64,000 nucleotides of DNA from Acholoe squamosa (Eukaryota; Annelida; Polychaeta; Phyllodocida; Polynoidae), in contig OX439036.1 of assembly GCA_949317995.1 (NCBI GenBank), positions 107,921,669 to 107,985,668 of the forward strand, read 5' to 3'. The position numbers and the translations under genes were made by a program. Each line of letters opens with the position of its first letter. Position 1 is the stretch's first letter. Below, one piece after another: positions 56,101 through 64,000 of this stretch. The notes under the pieces are model-generated. The model did not search any database and had not been told where the DNA came from. It worked only from the letters and a program-made list of their open reading frames with translations.

Positions 56101-59100
56101 GGATCACTAACTACCATAATCTCCCGCGTATAAGACGCGTCTTATTTGCGAGGTTTTAGTTCTCCTTGGATCCACAAGGGGGACACTAAGACCTTTCTTT
56201 TGATATCTTACACTACCACTACTTTATAATTTGACATAATAGATTCAGGAGAGTCTGGATGGGTACTAACTATACATAGCTTTTTGAATTTTGAAAATGC
56301 ATTCAGTAGAAGAAAAGTTACGGATTTTTCATTTTTATGAGCATAATTCAAAACTCTAGGTGCGTCTTATACGCACACTGCTGGAGATTACGGTAACTAT
56401 GACTGGCCAAAGAGTGCCTCAAAATTATTATTTTCTAGATGTTACATATTCCCAAAACCTTGTTTCACATACTTCATTATTCTAATGTCCAGGGCTGCAT
56501 TTATGCATCATGACGACCAATGGCCTGATACAATAATGCATTAGGCCACACCAAAAAAATTAGTTCTATGGATTTATGTTTTTAAAAAATGGTGCGAGCG
56601 AGCAATTTTTTTTTCTTTTTAAAAAGGATTTTTTGGCGTCAAAGGGATTCCTTGCTGGAAACGTGATGGGCAAGCAATTTATTTGCAGAACATCACAAAT
56701 AGAAACCTAGCAAAAAATGATGCAAGCGAAATACATAGACAAACTTTTTTCAAAGAAATTTTTTTTCCAAAACATGGAGAGGGCGATCTGTAGACCAGCT
56801 TATTGTTTTTTGGTGTGGCCTTAGCAATTATTAAGTATAAAGAGGCACGTACCTGTCGCTTCCACGTCTGTCCCTTTGCGAATAGGCTGAAATACAAAGA
56901 CAAAGGTGTTTTTTTTCTCAACACTTTTGATTGGACATACATAACCTAATTCAACCTAACCTATGAAGATTGACCCAGATGGATCTTCAGAAAAAGAAAG
57001 TGAGGAGTTTGCAGGTATGATAAAAGCCGCACCCTTTACTTGAAGGGACCCTATTGGCCACACCAGGGGCTTGATATCATCCCGGTATCCTCTTTCCTCC
57101 CACTTCACTTTGGCTGCTTGTACATGCATATAAGATGAAAACTGAAATTTTGGTACTGATCTATAAGCCGCACCCTACAGTTCAGAACCTATTATAAGCC
57201 TCACTTTCATTTGAGTTCTGGTACTAGCTGCAGCTTATAAATAGGAGGGTGTGAGGGCGGCATGAGGGGGTGAGGGCAGCATGGGGGAGGGTGTGTGAGG
57301 GCGGCATGGGGGGTCAGGGCGGCATGAGGGGGTGAGGGCGGCATGAGGGGGTCAGGGCAGCATGGGGGGTGTGAGGGCGGCATGAGGGGGTCAGGGCAGC
57401 ATGGGGGAGGGTGTGTGAGGGCGGCATGGGGGGTGAGGGCGGCATGAGGGGGTCAGGGCGGCATGAGGGGGTCAGGGCAGCATGGGGGGTGTGAGGGCGG
57501 CATGAGGGTGTGAGGGCAGTATGGGGGGTGTGAGGGTGGCATGGGAGGGTGTGAGGGCAGCATGGGGGGTCAGGGCGGCATGGGGGGTGTGAAGGCAGCA
57601 TGGGGGGGGGGGGTCAGGGCAGCATGGGAGGGTGTCAGGGGGGCATCGAGGCAGCATGGGAGGGCTTCAGGGTGGCATCAGGGCCTTATGGGGGGGGGGG
57701 GGGGTCAGGGCAGCATGGGAGGGTGTATGGGCAGCATGGGGGGGTTTGTTTGTTTGTTTAACGTCCGGGGGCCATCGAGGAACTCATTCAAGAATTTTAA
57801 ACTATTCAATAGTAATGGTAGGCTGCGGGCCTACCTCGGGTTTGCGCATAGATGAGTGGATGGGTGTGTATGCACGCGTGCATATATTTAGGTGTCTGCT
57901 TGTAGCAGTGGGACATGGCTCAAGGCCTCTCTTTATCGTGCTGCCTCATGCAGGTAAAATGTCGCAAACTGTAGACACATCACCCTGTCGGTCACATTAT
58001 CCTGACACTGACGGACCAGCCATTCTTTAATTTTTTTTTTATAAATTATATGTACCGTAATCTCCCGCGTAGAAGACGCGTTGCGCGTATAGGACGCACC
58101 CCCTTCTTGGGAGGAGCATTTTCGCCTATAAGACGCACCTCTTAGGGCTCAAATTTGTAAATTTAGTACATTTCTATAGTAAAATTACCCCTCGTATAAG
58201 ACGCACCCCCTTCTTGAGAGTATGCTATAAGACGCACCAGCATTTTGTTTGGCGTAGAGGACGCGTCTTATACGCGAGAGATTATGGTATATATGATCTA
58301 TATGTACTTATATAAGTTTGGTTTTTGAGGAAGTTCAGGAGTTCTTTTGTTTCTATTGTGTTGAAGACAGCTTTCAGTGTTGTTGCATTTTTAAGATATT
58401 TTCTTCTGTTGCTTGCAGTCCTTCGACAGTTGAGCAAGATATGCTTAACTGTGAGTTCAGTCTTGCATTGTTGGCATGGGAGGGTGTGAGGGCAGCATGG
58501 AGGGGGGGGGGGTGTGTCAGGGGTAGCATTGGGATGTGAGGGTAGCATGGAAGGGTGTGAGGGCAGCATGGGAGGGTGTGAGGGCAGCATGGAGGGGGGA
58601 TGTGAGGGCGGCAAGGGGGCTACCAGGGCGGCGTAAGGGCAGCATGGAAGGGTGTGAGGGCGGCATTGGGGGTGTGAGGGTAGCATGGGGGCTACCAGGG
58701 CGGCATGGGGGATGTGAGAGCCGCATGGGTTTGTGAGGGTGGGATGGGAGTGAGTAATAGATGTTTAACACCATTTCGACAGCTAAGTTCATATCCATGG
58801 CGAGAACTACATTACACAATTTCAGAGGAATGTGTCAGTGCCCGCGCATATGTGCACCAAACACATTGGAGGGGATAGGAAAGAGGAGATATAGACCATT
58901 TTAAGTGGGCTAGGGAAGCCCAGGGCCGTATGGGAGGGTGAGGGCGGCATGGGGGGGGGGAAGTCAGGGCAGCATGGGAGGGTGTCTGGGCGGCATGGGG
59001 GATGCCAATGCATCTTATATGTGGGGGTGTGCCTTCAGATAGGGGATGCACACCTCCTTTTTGCTGACACTTTAATTTGCCCCTAAGACCCTTAATTTGC

Positions 59101-62100
59101 ATGAAAATAGCAGGTGTGCCCACTACTTATCTAAATGCTGGAACCACCACTCGCCTTATATGCAAGGCATAGCTGTAGAACTTTATTTCAGTGGTCACTC
59201 TATTCAATAGTATCTGCATAATACATAATGTTCCAAAAACAACAGTCTCAATAACCCACCATCTCTATCATATGGGTCCATGCGGCCTCGTCTGAATCGC
59301 GACATGTGGTCTCCCCCTCGGTGTCTGAAGTCATCGTATGGACGCCGCCTCCTGATCAGGGGAAAAACATGATAACCTTCCAAATTAACAAAATTCACAA
59401 GACACAAACCTTAACTTACAGATGTAAGAAACTTATTTATAAACATTCCTCTGTGATCTCTAAATCGGTTTGTGTCCTGCTGGTGTGCATGCCGGTCCGC
59501 CCTGCTTGAAAACAAGCTTTTCAATAAAGGAGAAACCATGTTAATAAAATCAACACAATTTGCCAAAAAGCTTCATGTCATCATGCATAAACAAAATTGA
59601 TCCGTCTCGCTTTTCTTCCAATATAACATACTTTCTATGTGACAATATATTTTATTGCTCTGAGTTCTTTTGTTAAGTATATCTTTTTCTCACGCTCCCT
59701 AAAATGGTTGCTTTCTAAATGGAAAATAGACGAGACATTTTATAACATCATAGGAGAAGTCCACAAGTTATTCATGAGATACACAAAGAAAGAGAGACAG
59801 ATACACATTTTGTTGATAAAGGTGACAAAAGCAAAGTGAAGTGGATAATAATTATGTACACTATCAGTTTTAATCGACAGTGTTCGCTAAACAAGGTACG
59901 GTTTATTGCCCCAAGTTTCTCAATCAATTACACCGGAGGAATTCCGACAAAGATACATTTACATCATACACAATTAATTCTTAAATAATTTTTTTTAGCT
60001 GATTCATACGCTGCAAATTGGCCATTTTGCCAGATTTATTACTGACGCTTACGTTTATATTCAACTTTTTTTTCTTAATTCATTATGAGCACTTTGAAGA
60101 GCGTTGAACCAAAAGCCTTGGGGCAGACCGACCTAACATTTTTAAAATATTAATTACCAAATAAACATGACATACCAGGATGTAGGCTCGCCCGCCAGCA
60201 TGGAAGGAGTCCATGGAAGGCTCGGGTATTTTTTGGGAAGAGCGTCCCCTGAGTTCTATAAACTCTATAAGTCCCTTGTATAGCAGTAAGCATTGAATGC
60301 TGAGTCCCTAAGTCCTTTAACTGTAAGATCCCAGTGGCTGTGTGTGGGTGGACACCACTGAGGGTGGCCAGGCCTTCCTCAGTGGATCCCCATCAAACTC
60401 CATTATATCCTCATATAGAGGAGCAAAAATCCTTCAGCTAGCCTTTTCACACATATCATAGAGAACATATAGAATTTTTTACCGCTGGTCTGGACTTTGG
60501 ATTCAGACCGACAGCAAGAGTCTCTTTCATTTTTCAAACCTTAAAGACACCAATTATTTAAAACACTGCAGAATGAGTCCATCTAGGTGTGGATAAGGCG
60601 TTATGACAGTGAGTGACACTGACAGACGGGGGCCCAGTGCCGCACCGGTTTCCTCCTTTTGACACCAACCTGCGACATACAAGAGTCCTGAGGAGGCAGA
60701 CATGCAAGACGTCATTACGTGTGGTAAGATATGGACACAGAGAGCGGGCGGGCTGACGGACGGGCAGGCTGCCGCAGTGCGTCTCACCGCCTCCCACTGC
60801 TTGTATGATGGGGGAATGAGGCAGCAGGGACAGACACTTACTGCTCAAAGTCTCTGGGTTGGACTGACTGAGAGAAAGCTGGACAGCTGACGACGCGGCT
60901 GGTCGCGCGTCGTAAATGTGACTATTAGTAAAGGCAGCTTGTGTGCTACTTGGGACTGCAGTCTTTACGGTGGTGAGGGGTTGCTATAACGGGGGTGTCT
61001 CTATTGCTGAGAGCTCAGTCCCGGGGCACCAGGCTGCATCTGCAGTAGTGCGCCTTGTCACTAGTCCTTGGTCAGTCCTCATGGCACCGAGAACCGTGCG
61101 AGTAAATGAGGGCTCGCAATGACTCCGTCAATGGCTTTGTCGCACGGCTCTCAGCCCCTTAGTAAAGCATGTCTATGACTAGTGGAGCGGGGCTCAGTTG
61201 TCCTGTGCATAAGAGGCAAACTAATAATCATTGACCGATTATTACAGCTAAAAAAGGCAGATTATCAAAAAGTTCCCAGATATGTGCCAATACTTACCAA
61301 TGTTAATAAATGCGCTATGAGGGGAAAATGGTCACTTTTTTTTGTAAACATACTTTTTTTTTGTGGTTGATGCACTATTTGTTTGATAAGTATATAGATA
61401 TGTATGATGATGCTGGGGGGTTGTGAAGGGTTGAAAAGTCCTGATTATCATTGCTATGAGAGATACTATCCATGTTATTAGTACTAGTGATCTGACTTCT
61501 GTTGGACTGTGGAGAGAGGTACTATGTGATGACACCGGCCGGCTAGCGGCTCTGGTATCGTGTTGTGAACTTTAGTTGAAGCTGCAGCAGTTCGCTATGT
61601 TTGATAGCTGTGCCAGTACTACTAGCAGGCAGTGAGGGGGTCCCTGTACCGGCCCGACTCAGCGTCACGTTCACCAACGTGTACACGCTTGGACTGCTAG
61701 AGGTACCAAATCTAAATATAGACCACACGCTTAGTCTCTGAGCGGATCAAGAATCAGATCCTACTATTAGGGCCTCAAGTGGTCACCAATCCATAGGCAC
61801 AACATTGGTTAATGAGTCCAAACAGCAACAGTCCTAACCTAGGTGGTTCCATACGACGAGGTGGCCAGCGGTCCCGGTGTCCCCCGACAGGTCCCCTCGT
61901 CGATGAGTCTGTGCCTACCGGCGCACGCCGGGAGTTCTTCTTGGCCTTCAGGGCGATGGATTTTAAGTCTATGTTCTCATCCATTGGGAAGAGCTTGCAC
62001 AGCGACTCCCCACATTGCGGTTCGATTTCCTGAGTAGAACGGTAAAGTGTGCATCAATAGCTTGTATTTATCATGGTACTGTACATAGATTATCAAAGGT

Positions 62101-63763
62101 GATGAACATAAGTACATCATATCCAATGTGGCTTCAAAAAATGCGAGCAAAACGATGCTTGAAGATGGACAATCGCCCTGCAGAGGCTTCCCACTGATTA
62201 TTCAGAGTTTTAGATGGCTACGATTCAAATGATCTATGGGACATTCATCCACTCTTGAGTGAGGGCACAAAAGGAAACTGAATTTATACATGTCCTCAAA
62301 TTGTCTTAAAAATTGACTTTTGACTAATATTTTAAGAAAAAAAAATATTTGAACTGATATTCAACCTATGAGTGAGAACCCTGCTCTATATCAAATAGTA
62401 TTAGTGAGGAGAAATACAGTACCTGTCCGTCCCTGCCGATCTTGACCGTCTTGTTCTCGTTCCACTGGTTGTACAGGTGAGTAGTCTGGATGAACGGCAG
62501 GTCGCGCCTACAAAATGCCAACGTTCAAAAAAGCATGTTAAATTCGAACAAACTAAATGATAACCTGGAAAGTTAACCAATTATATAAGTTTTTAGCCCT
62601 ATAATGAATAACATTGCTCCTTTCATTACTACTTCAAGCTACAGTAATCTACCGTATAAAAGGTGCATCCCGTGTTTAAGACAGACCCTGAGTTATAGAA
62701 ATAGGGCACAGCTGGGGCTTCATTTTTGACAGTTTAGTACTGATCTATAGCAAAAGTACATGTAACCCAGACTTTGCGCCGATTCCATAGGGTGCAGGGG
62801 TGCCTCTGATTCAGATAGAAGACAAGCCTCAGACACGGGAGATTATGGTAGATCATTATAAGTACAGTCCTAAGTGTTTACAAATGTACCGTAATCTCTC
62901 GCATAGAAGGCGCGTCTTCTACGCCAAACAAAATACTGCTGGGTCTTATAAGCGGGAGGGACACTGCCTTGAGTCTAAGGTGTGCCTTATAGGGGGGGGG
63001 GGTATTTTTACTATAGAACAGTACTAAACTGACAAAAATCTGCCCTCAGAGGTGCGCCTTATACGTGAAACAGACCTCCCTGATTTGGGGTGCGCCTTAT
63101 AGGCGAGCTGCGCCCTATACGTGAGATATAACGGTAATTAATTTACTGAGTGAACAAGTGTAGATGTTATTCAGATGAATACAAAGTATCCATAGTGATA
63201 CTGCAGTCGTTACCTGTTGATCCAGTCCAGTTTGAAGACCCCGCTAAGGGCCTTAGCACTCAGTCCAGGGGGCAGCACCCATCTGATCGGGGGATGGTCC
63301 TTGTCTGCTTCTGCAGCAATCCGAGCAAACCCTGCAAGCAAGATGCGAGTTGTTTAATGGATATAGCCCTAGTCAGTAACTCGACAAGCTTGCATCCATG
63401 CATCATGACAACGCAACCCTCTTTTTTGTCTGTAGTTACTTGTTTATTTGATTATTTTGGGCCCCAATGAATCCTCAAAAATGGGGGATGAGCCCCCTTC
63501 TTTTCTAAGCCCTGAATCCGCCATTGTTACGAGTTACTTGCATGGGCATGATGCATTAATGCACTATCGGCATTTAAAGGGTTAAAGACAAAATAATATT
63601 TGTATAGTTTAGTGCTGGTTACAACCTTGCACGATCCATTCTTGTGTTGTTAAGTTTAACACCTGGAGCTGTTTATAAGAATGAATGAATTTATGAATGG
63701 ATTCTAACCTTGAAACTTGCCGCTCTCCTTGACCGAGAAGATCAGAATAACACTCCGACACTC
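52973..63763 (-). CDS. YTHDC1: YTHDC1, nuclear m6A reader, 3' ten coding exons (partial)
   Basis: YTHDC1 binds N6-methyladenosine in nuclear RNA and affects splicing and export through SR proteins. Ten exons were joined: 63709-63763, 63214-63331, 62423-62507, 61839-62029, 59260-59351, 56853-56886, 55960-55981, 55489-55560, 54701-54889, 52973-53149. They give 1035 bases, 344 residues plus stop, in one frame with GT-AG sites. The first four encode most of the YTH domain: [28 protein letters not shown] (its Trp is the expected second m6A cage residue), [20 protein letters not shown] and [10 protein letters not shown]. Then come [23 protein letters not shown], a Pro/Tyr/His/Ser-rich exon and the end [12 protein letters not shown] plus an RD/RS-rich tail. 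These parallel human YTHDC1 ([15 protein letters not shown]). The N-terminal half, including the first cage Trp, lies beyond the window. Confidence 0.93.
53131..53680 (-). repeat. 41 bp minisatellite made of splice-acceptor copies
   Basis: About 13 units of 40-42 bases, the first being the real exon boundary. On the minus strand each unit holds a pyrimidine-rich ATTTGATTTGTTA-type stretch, TTTCAG or TTCCAG, then a variant of TACGAGCGTGATGTTGATGA, the first bases of the last coding exon. Every unit keeps the CAG. The array therefore places about 12 acceptor-like sites in front of the real one. Confidence 0.88.
54359..54621. mobile_element. Family B element in the last intron
   Basis: TACCATAAATTCCCTCATAT and CGTGGGAATTTATGGTA are the ends. 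It contains a long C run and AATGAATGAATCTTCAAATT. It lies in the last intron, between the minisatellite and the penultimate exon. Confidence 0.6.
54701..54889 (-). CDS. YTHDC1: YTHDC1 exon, Pro/Tyr/His/Ser-rich
   Basis: 63 residues, [20 protein letters not shown] to [11 protein letters not shown]. Low-complexity segment matching the Pro/His/Tyr-rich part that precedes VDDFLRR in vertebrates. Acceptor CTTCCAG, donor CAG/GTAGGA, phase 0 at both ends. Confidence 0.9.
55052..55285. mobile_element. Family B element, well preserved
   Basis: CACCGTGAATTCTCTCGTAA and ATGAGAGAATTTACGGTA are the ends. TATAAGCTGCACC-type motifs repeat inside in both orientations. Confidence 0.7.
55489..55560 (-). CDS. 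YTHDC1: YTHDC1 exon with NYNDYMREF
   Basis: 24 residues, [20 protein letters not shown] to YSGP. NDY-REF is also present in human YTHDC1. Acceptor TTCTATTCAG, donor CCA/GTAAGT, phase 0. Confidence 0.92.
55960..55981 (-). CDS. YTHDC1: YTHDC1 22-nt microexon
   Basis: GTCGACACCACGGTATGGAG plus GG, coding (R)STPRYGG. It is required to bring the phase-2 end of 56853-56886 to the phase-0 start of 55560. Acceptor TTGATTGCAG, donor GGG/GTGAGA. Confidence 0.8.
56046..56396. mobile_element. Family A elements, one inside the left end of another
   Basis: Two left ends (TACTGTAATCTCCCGCGTAT at 56046, TACCATAATCTCCCGCGTAT at 56112) share one right end (CTGGAGATTACGGTA, 56396). This suggests insertion or recombination between copies of the long subtype. 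Confidence 0.6.
56542..56823. mobile_element. Family G element in a YTHDC1 intron
   Basis: TTAGGCCACACCAAAAAAAT and TTTTTTGGTGTGGCCTTA are the ends; AGGGCGATCTGTAGACCAGC parallels 6190-6205. It ends about 30 bases from the donor of exon 56853-56886. Confidence 0.7.
56853..56886 (-). CDS. YTHDC1: YTHDC1 34-nt exon
   Basis: Codes (A)[10 protein letters not shown](R). Acceptor TTTGTATTTCAG, donor ACAG/GTACGT. The phases (1 in, 2 out) fit both neighbours exactly. Confidence 0.82.
57240..57737. repeat. G-rich minisatellite, 17-19 bp unit, part 1
   Basis: The unit is GTGAGGGCGGCATGGGGGG or GTCAGGGCAGCATGGGG, about 27 copies. The same unit continues at 58478-58748 and 58922-59005, so one array has been split by insertions. 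Frames through it are repeat by-products. It lies in the YTHDC1 intron 56887-59259. Confidence 0.85.
57738..58040 (-). mobile_element. SINE-like element with AAAC tail
   Basis: Read on the minus strand it ends GGACGTTAAACAAACAAACA, with TGAGTTCCTCGATGGCCCCC before it, and starts near a poly-T/A stretch at 58030. It is the long version of the fragment at 16875. Inserted in the G-rich minisatellite. Confidence 0.6.
58053..58289. mobile_element. Family A element, 237 bp
   Basis: TACCGTAATCTCCCGCGTAG to ATACGCGAGAGATTATGGTA. The same length as the copies at 6327 and 14903. Confidence 0.8.
58290..58477 (-). pseudogene. Non-LTR retrotransposon ORF2 C-terminal fragment
   Basis: The minus strand encodes [17 protein letters not shown] followed by [13 protein letters not shown] and about 30 more residues. 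The C-x2-C-x8-H-x4-C arrangement is the cysteine/histidine motif found near the C-terminus of many LINE-type ORF2 proteins. The fragment is joined on its 5' side directly to the G-rich minisatellite (the Pro-Cys junction reads out of GGCATGGGAG) and is cut on its 3' side by a family A element. Confidence 0.72.
58478..59005. repeat. G-rich minisatellite, part 2, split by a SINE
   Basis: Units of GTGAGGGCAGCATGGGAGG run 58478-58748 and resume 58922-59005. The SINE occupies 58750-58921. Confidence 0.8.
58750..58921 (-). mobile_element. SINE, ACTC-tail subtype
   Basis: Minus orientation: GGGCTTCCCTAGCCCACTTA at 58921 downward, tail GTTAAACATCTATTACTCAC at 58750. Body and tail match 24377. Confidence 0.8.
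59260..59351 (-). CDS. YTHDC1: YTHDC1 exon with [13 protein letters not shown]
   Basis: Arg/Asp-rich segment [20 protein letters not shown] to DPYDRD. The frame requires a phase-2 exon before it, which 61839-62029 supplies. Acceptor CCTGATCAG, donor GATG/GTGGGT. Confidence 0.85.
60176..60248 (-). other. YTHDC1: Candidate 73-nt cassette (poison) exon of YTHDC1
   Basis: Bounded by TTATAGAACTCAG and CTG/GTATGT on the minus strand. Entered in phase from the previous exon it reads [20 protein letters not shown] and AYIL without a stop. Being 73 nt, it shifts the next exon to a frame that meets TGA after six codons. The main transcript must skip it; inclusion would end the protein early, upstream of five further junctions. 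It may instead be a chance exon-like sequence. Confidence 0.35.
60249..61838. other. YTHDC1 intron, nothing else recognised
   Basis: No exon, RNA gene or repeat element I can support. A short inverted pair (GAGAACCGTGCGA / TCGCACGGCTCTC) lies at 61089 and 61140. Confidence 0.4.
61839..62029 (-). CDS. YTHDC1: YTHDC1 exon, end of YTH domain
   Basis: 64 residues starting [20 protein letters not shown], which match the end of the YTH fold, then a basic Arg/Pro/Gly linker (NSRRAPVG to PPRRMEPPR). Acceptor TTCTACTCAG, donor CTAG/GTTAGG, phase 0 to 2. Confidence 0.93.
62423..62507 (-). CDS. YTHDC1: YTHDC1 exon, YTH domain
   Basis: [20 protein letters not shown] and VKIGRDGQ, a typical YTH segment. 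Acceptor TTTTGTAG, donor CAG/GTACTG. Confidence 0.95.
62640..63135. mobile_element. Two family A relatives in a YTHDC1 intron
   Basis: 62640-62851 is eroded (TACAGTAATCTACCGTATAA to GACACGGGAGATTATGGTA). 62886-63135 is better kept (TACCGTAATCTCTCGCATAG to TACGTGAGATATAACGGTA). Confidence 0.65.
63214..63331 (-). CDS. YTHDC1: YTHDC1 exon, YTH domain with cage Trp
   Basis: [31 protein letters not shown] and VFKLDWINR. The Trp in IRWVLP is at the place of the m6A-binding Trp. Acceptor CTTGCTTGCAG, donor ACAG/GTAACG. Confidence 0.96.
63709..63763 (-). CDS. YTHDC1: YTHDC1 exon, YTH domain beta strand
   Basis: [18 protein letters not shown], the first exon of the gene visible in the window. Acceptor GTTATTGCAG, donor CAAG/GTTAGA. 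No further YTH exon could be found between 63764 and 64000. Confidence 0.95.
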
Positions 63764-64000
63764 CTGCAATAACAACAGGTACCACATAAAAGACTCATGC
63801 TGATTTTGATGTGTATATCTTTACATTATGTTTGGGATTTGAAATACGAGATATAACATTCAATCTTTTGAAACAGAGCAATACCGCCGTCCAGTCCTGG
63901 CTGTCTAGGAATAGGGGGTACAAACACACCTATGTGGAGCATAGGAAAAAGTGTCCCCATTTCCACTCATTTTCTCTTTTTTTTTTTAATCCCAAAATAC

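Noticed and set aside
57314-58686. Pro/His/Cys-rich and Gly-rich frames across the G-rich array
   Set aside because: They are translations of a 17-19 bp tandem repeat in a YTHDC1 intron.
59403-59510. Possible extra YTHDC1 exon (minus strand, ending before GTAAGT at 59420)
   Set aside because: One frame is open and has a good donor, and it weakly resembles part of the human tail. But its phases do not fit between the neighbouring exons and inclusion would break the frame.

Overview
This is animal nuclear DNA. Two genes with introns can be reconstructed, both with GT-AG splice sites and a protein sequence close to the vertebrate family. The rest, well over 80% of the window, is transposable-element debris, tandem arrays and non-coding sequence. 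The long introns, many palindromic non-autonomous DNA elements, SINEs with AATC or ACTC tails and degraded non-LTR reverse transcriptase suggest a marine invertebrate (lophotrochozoan or non-vertebrate deuterostome). The species cannot be fixed from sequence reading alone. Family letters A to J are labels invented here.

Genes. (1) A typical 2-Cys peroxiredoxin (Prx1/2 type, plus strand) has five coding exons between 35481 and 42290 and encodes a complete 196-residue protein. (2) The 3' part of YTHDC1, the nuclear m6A reader (minus strand), has ten coding exons between 63763 and 52973. They encode the C-terminal two thirds of the YTH domain and the Arg/Ser/Pro/His-rich tail, and a roughly 2.5 kb 3' UTR probably follows down to about 50490. 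Its 5' part lies beyond 64000. Two weaker coding candidates are 23848-24276 (a Q/P/T-rich first exon or small gene behind three CACGTG boxes) and 16138-16539 (a basic S/T/P-rich ORF). Two pieces of non-LTR retrotransposon ORF2 are recognisable at 39490-39757 and 58290-58477.

Layout. 1-9.7 kb: tRNA-like pseudogene, a nested 193 bp palindrome, a 2.6 kb inverted repeat, palindromic elements and a SINE with clear target duplications. 9.7-20.5 kb: a local duplication split by a SINE, a 40 bp satellite, palindromic elements and a 47 bp satellite of about 40 copies. 20.5-35 kb: repeat pairs, paired RFX-type X-boxes, the E-box/ORF candidate, an LTR-like block, a 24 bp minisatellite and more inverted-repeat elements. 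35-43 kb: peroxiredoxin gene, introns filled with repeats. 43-50.5 kb: dispersed repeats around a 2.1 kb array with a 29 bp period. 50.5-64 kb: YTHDC1 3' half.

The most interesting points are these. A minisatellite in the last YTHDC1 intron is built from copies of that gene's own splice acceptor and first 21 exon bases. A 73 nt exon-like segment in YTHDC1 would act as a poison exon. The 47 bp satellite can be derived from one segment of a palindromic element seen elsewhere in the window. Several inverted-repeat families share a TACCGTA terminus and a CTTATA-type internal motif. One SINE body carries two unrelated 3' tails.
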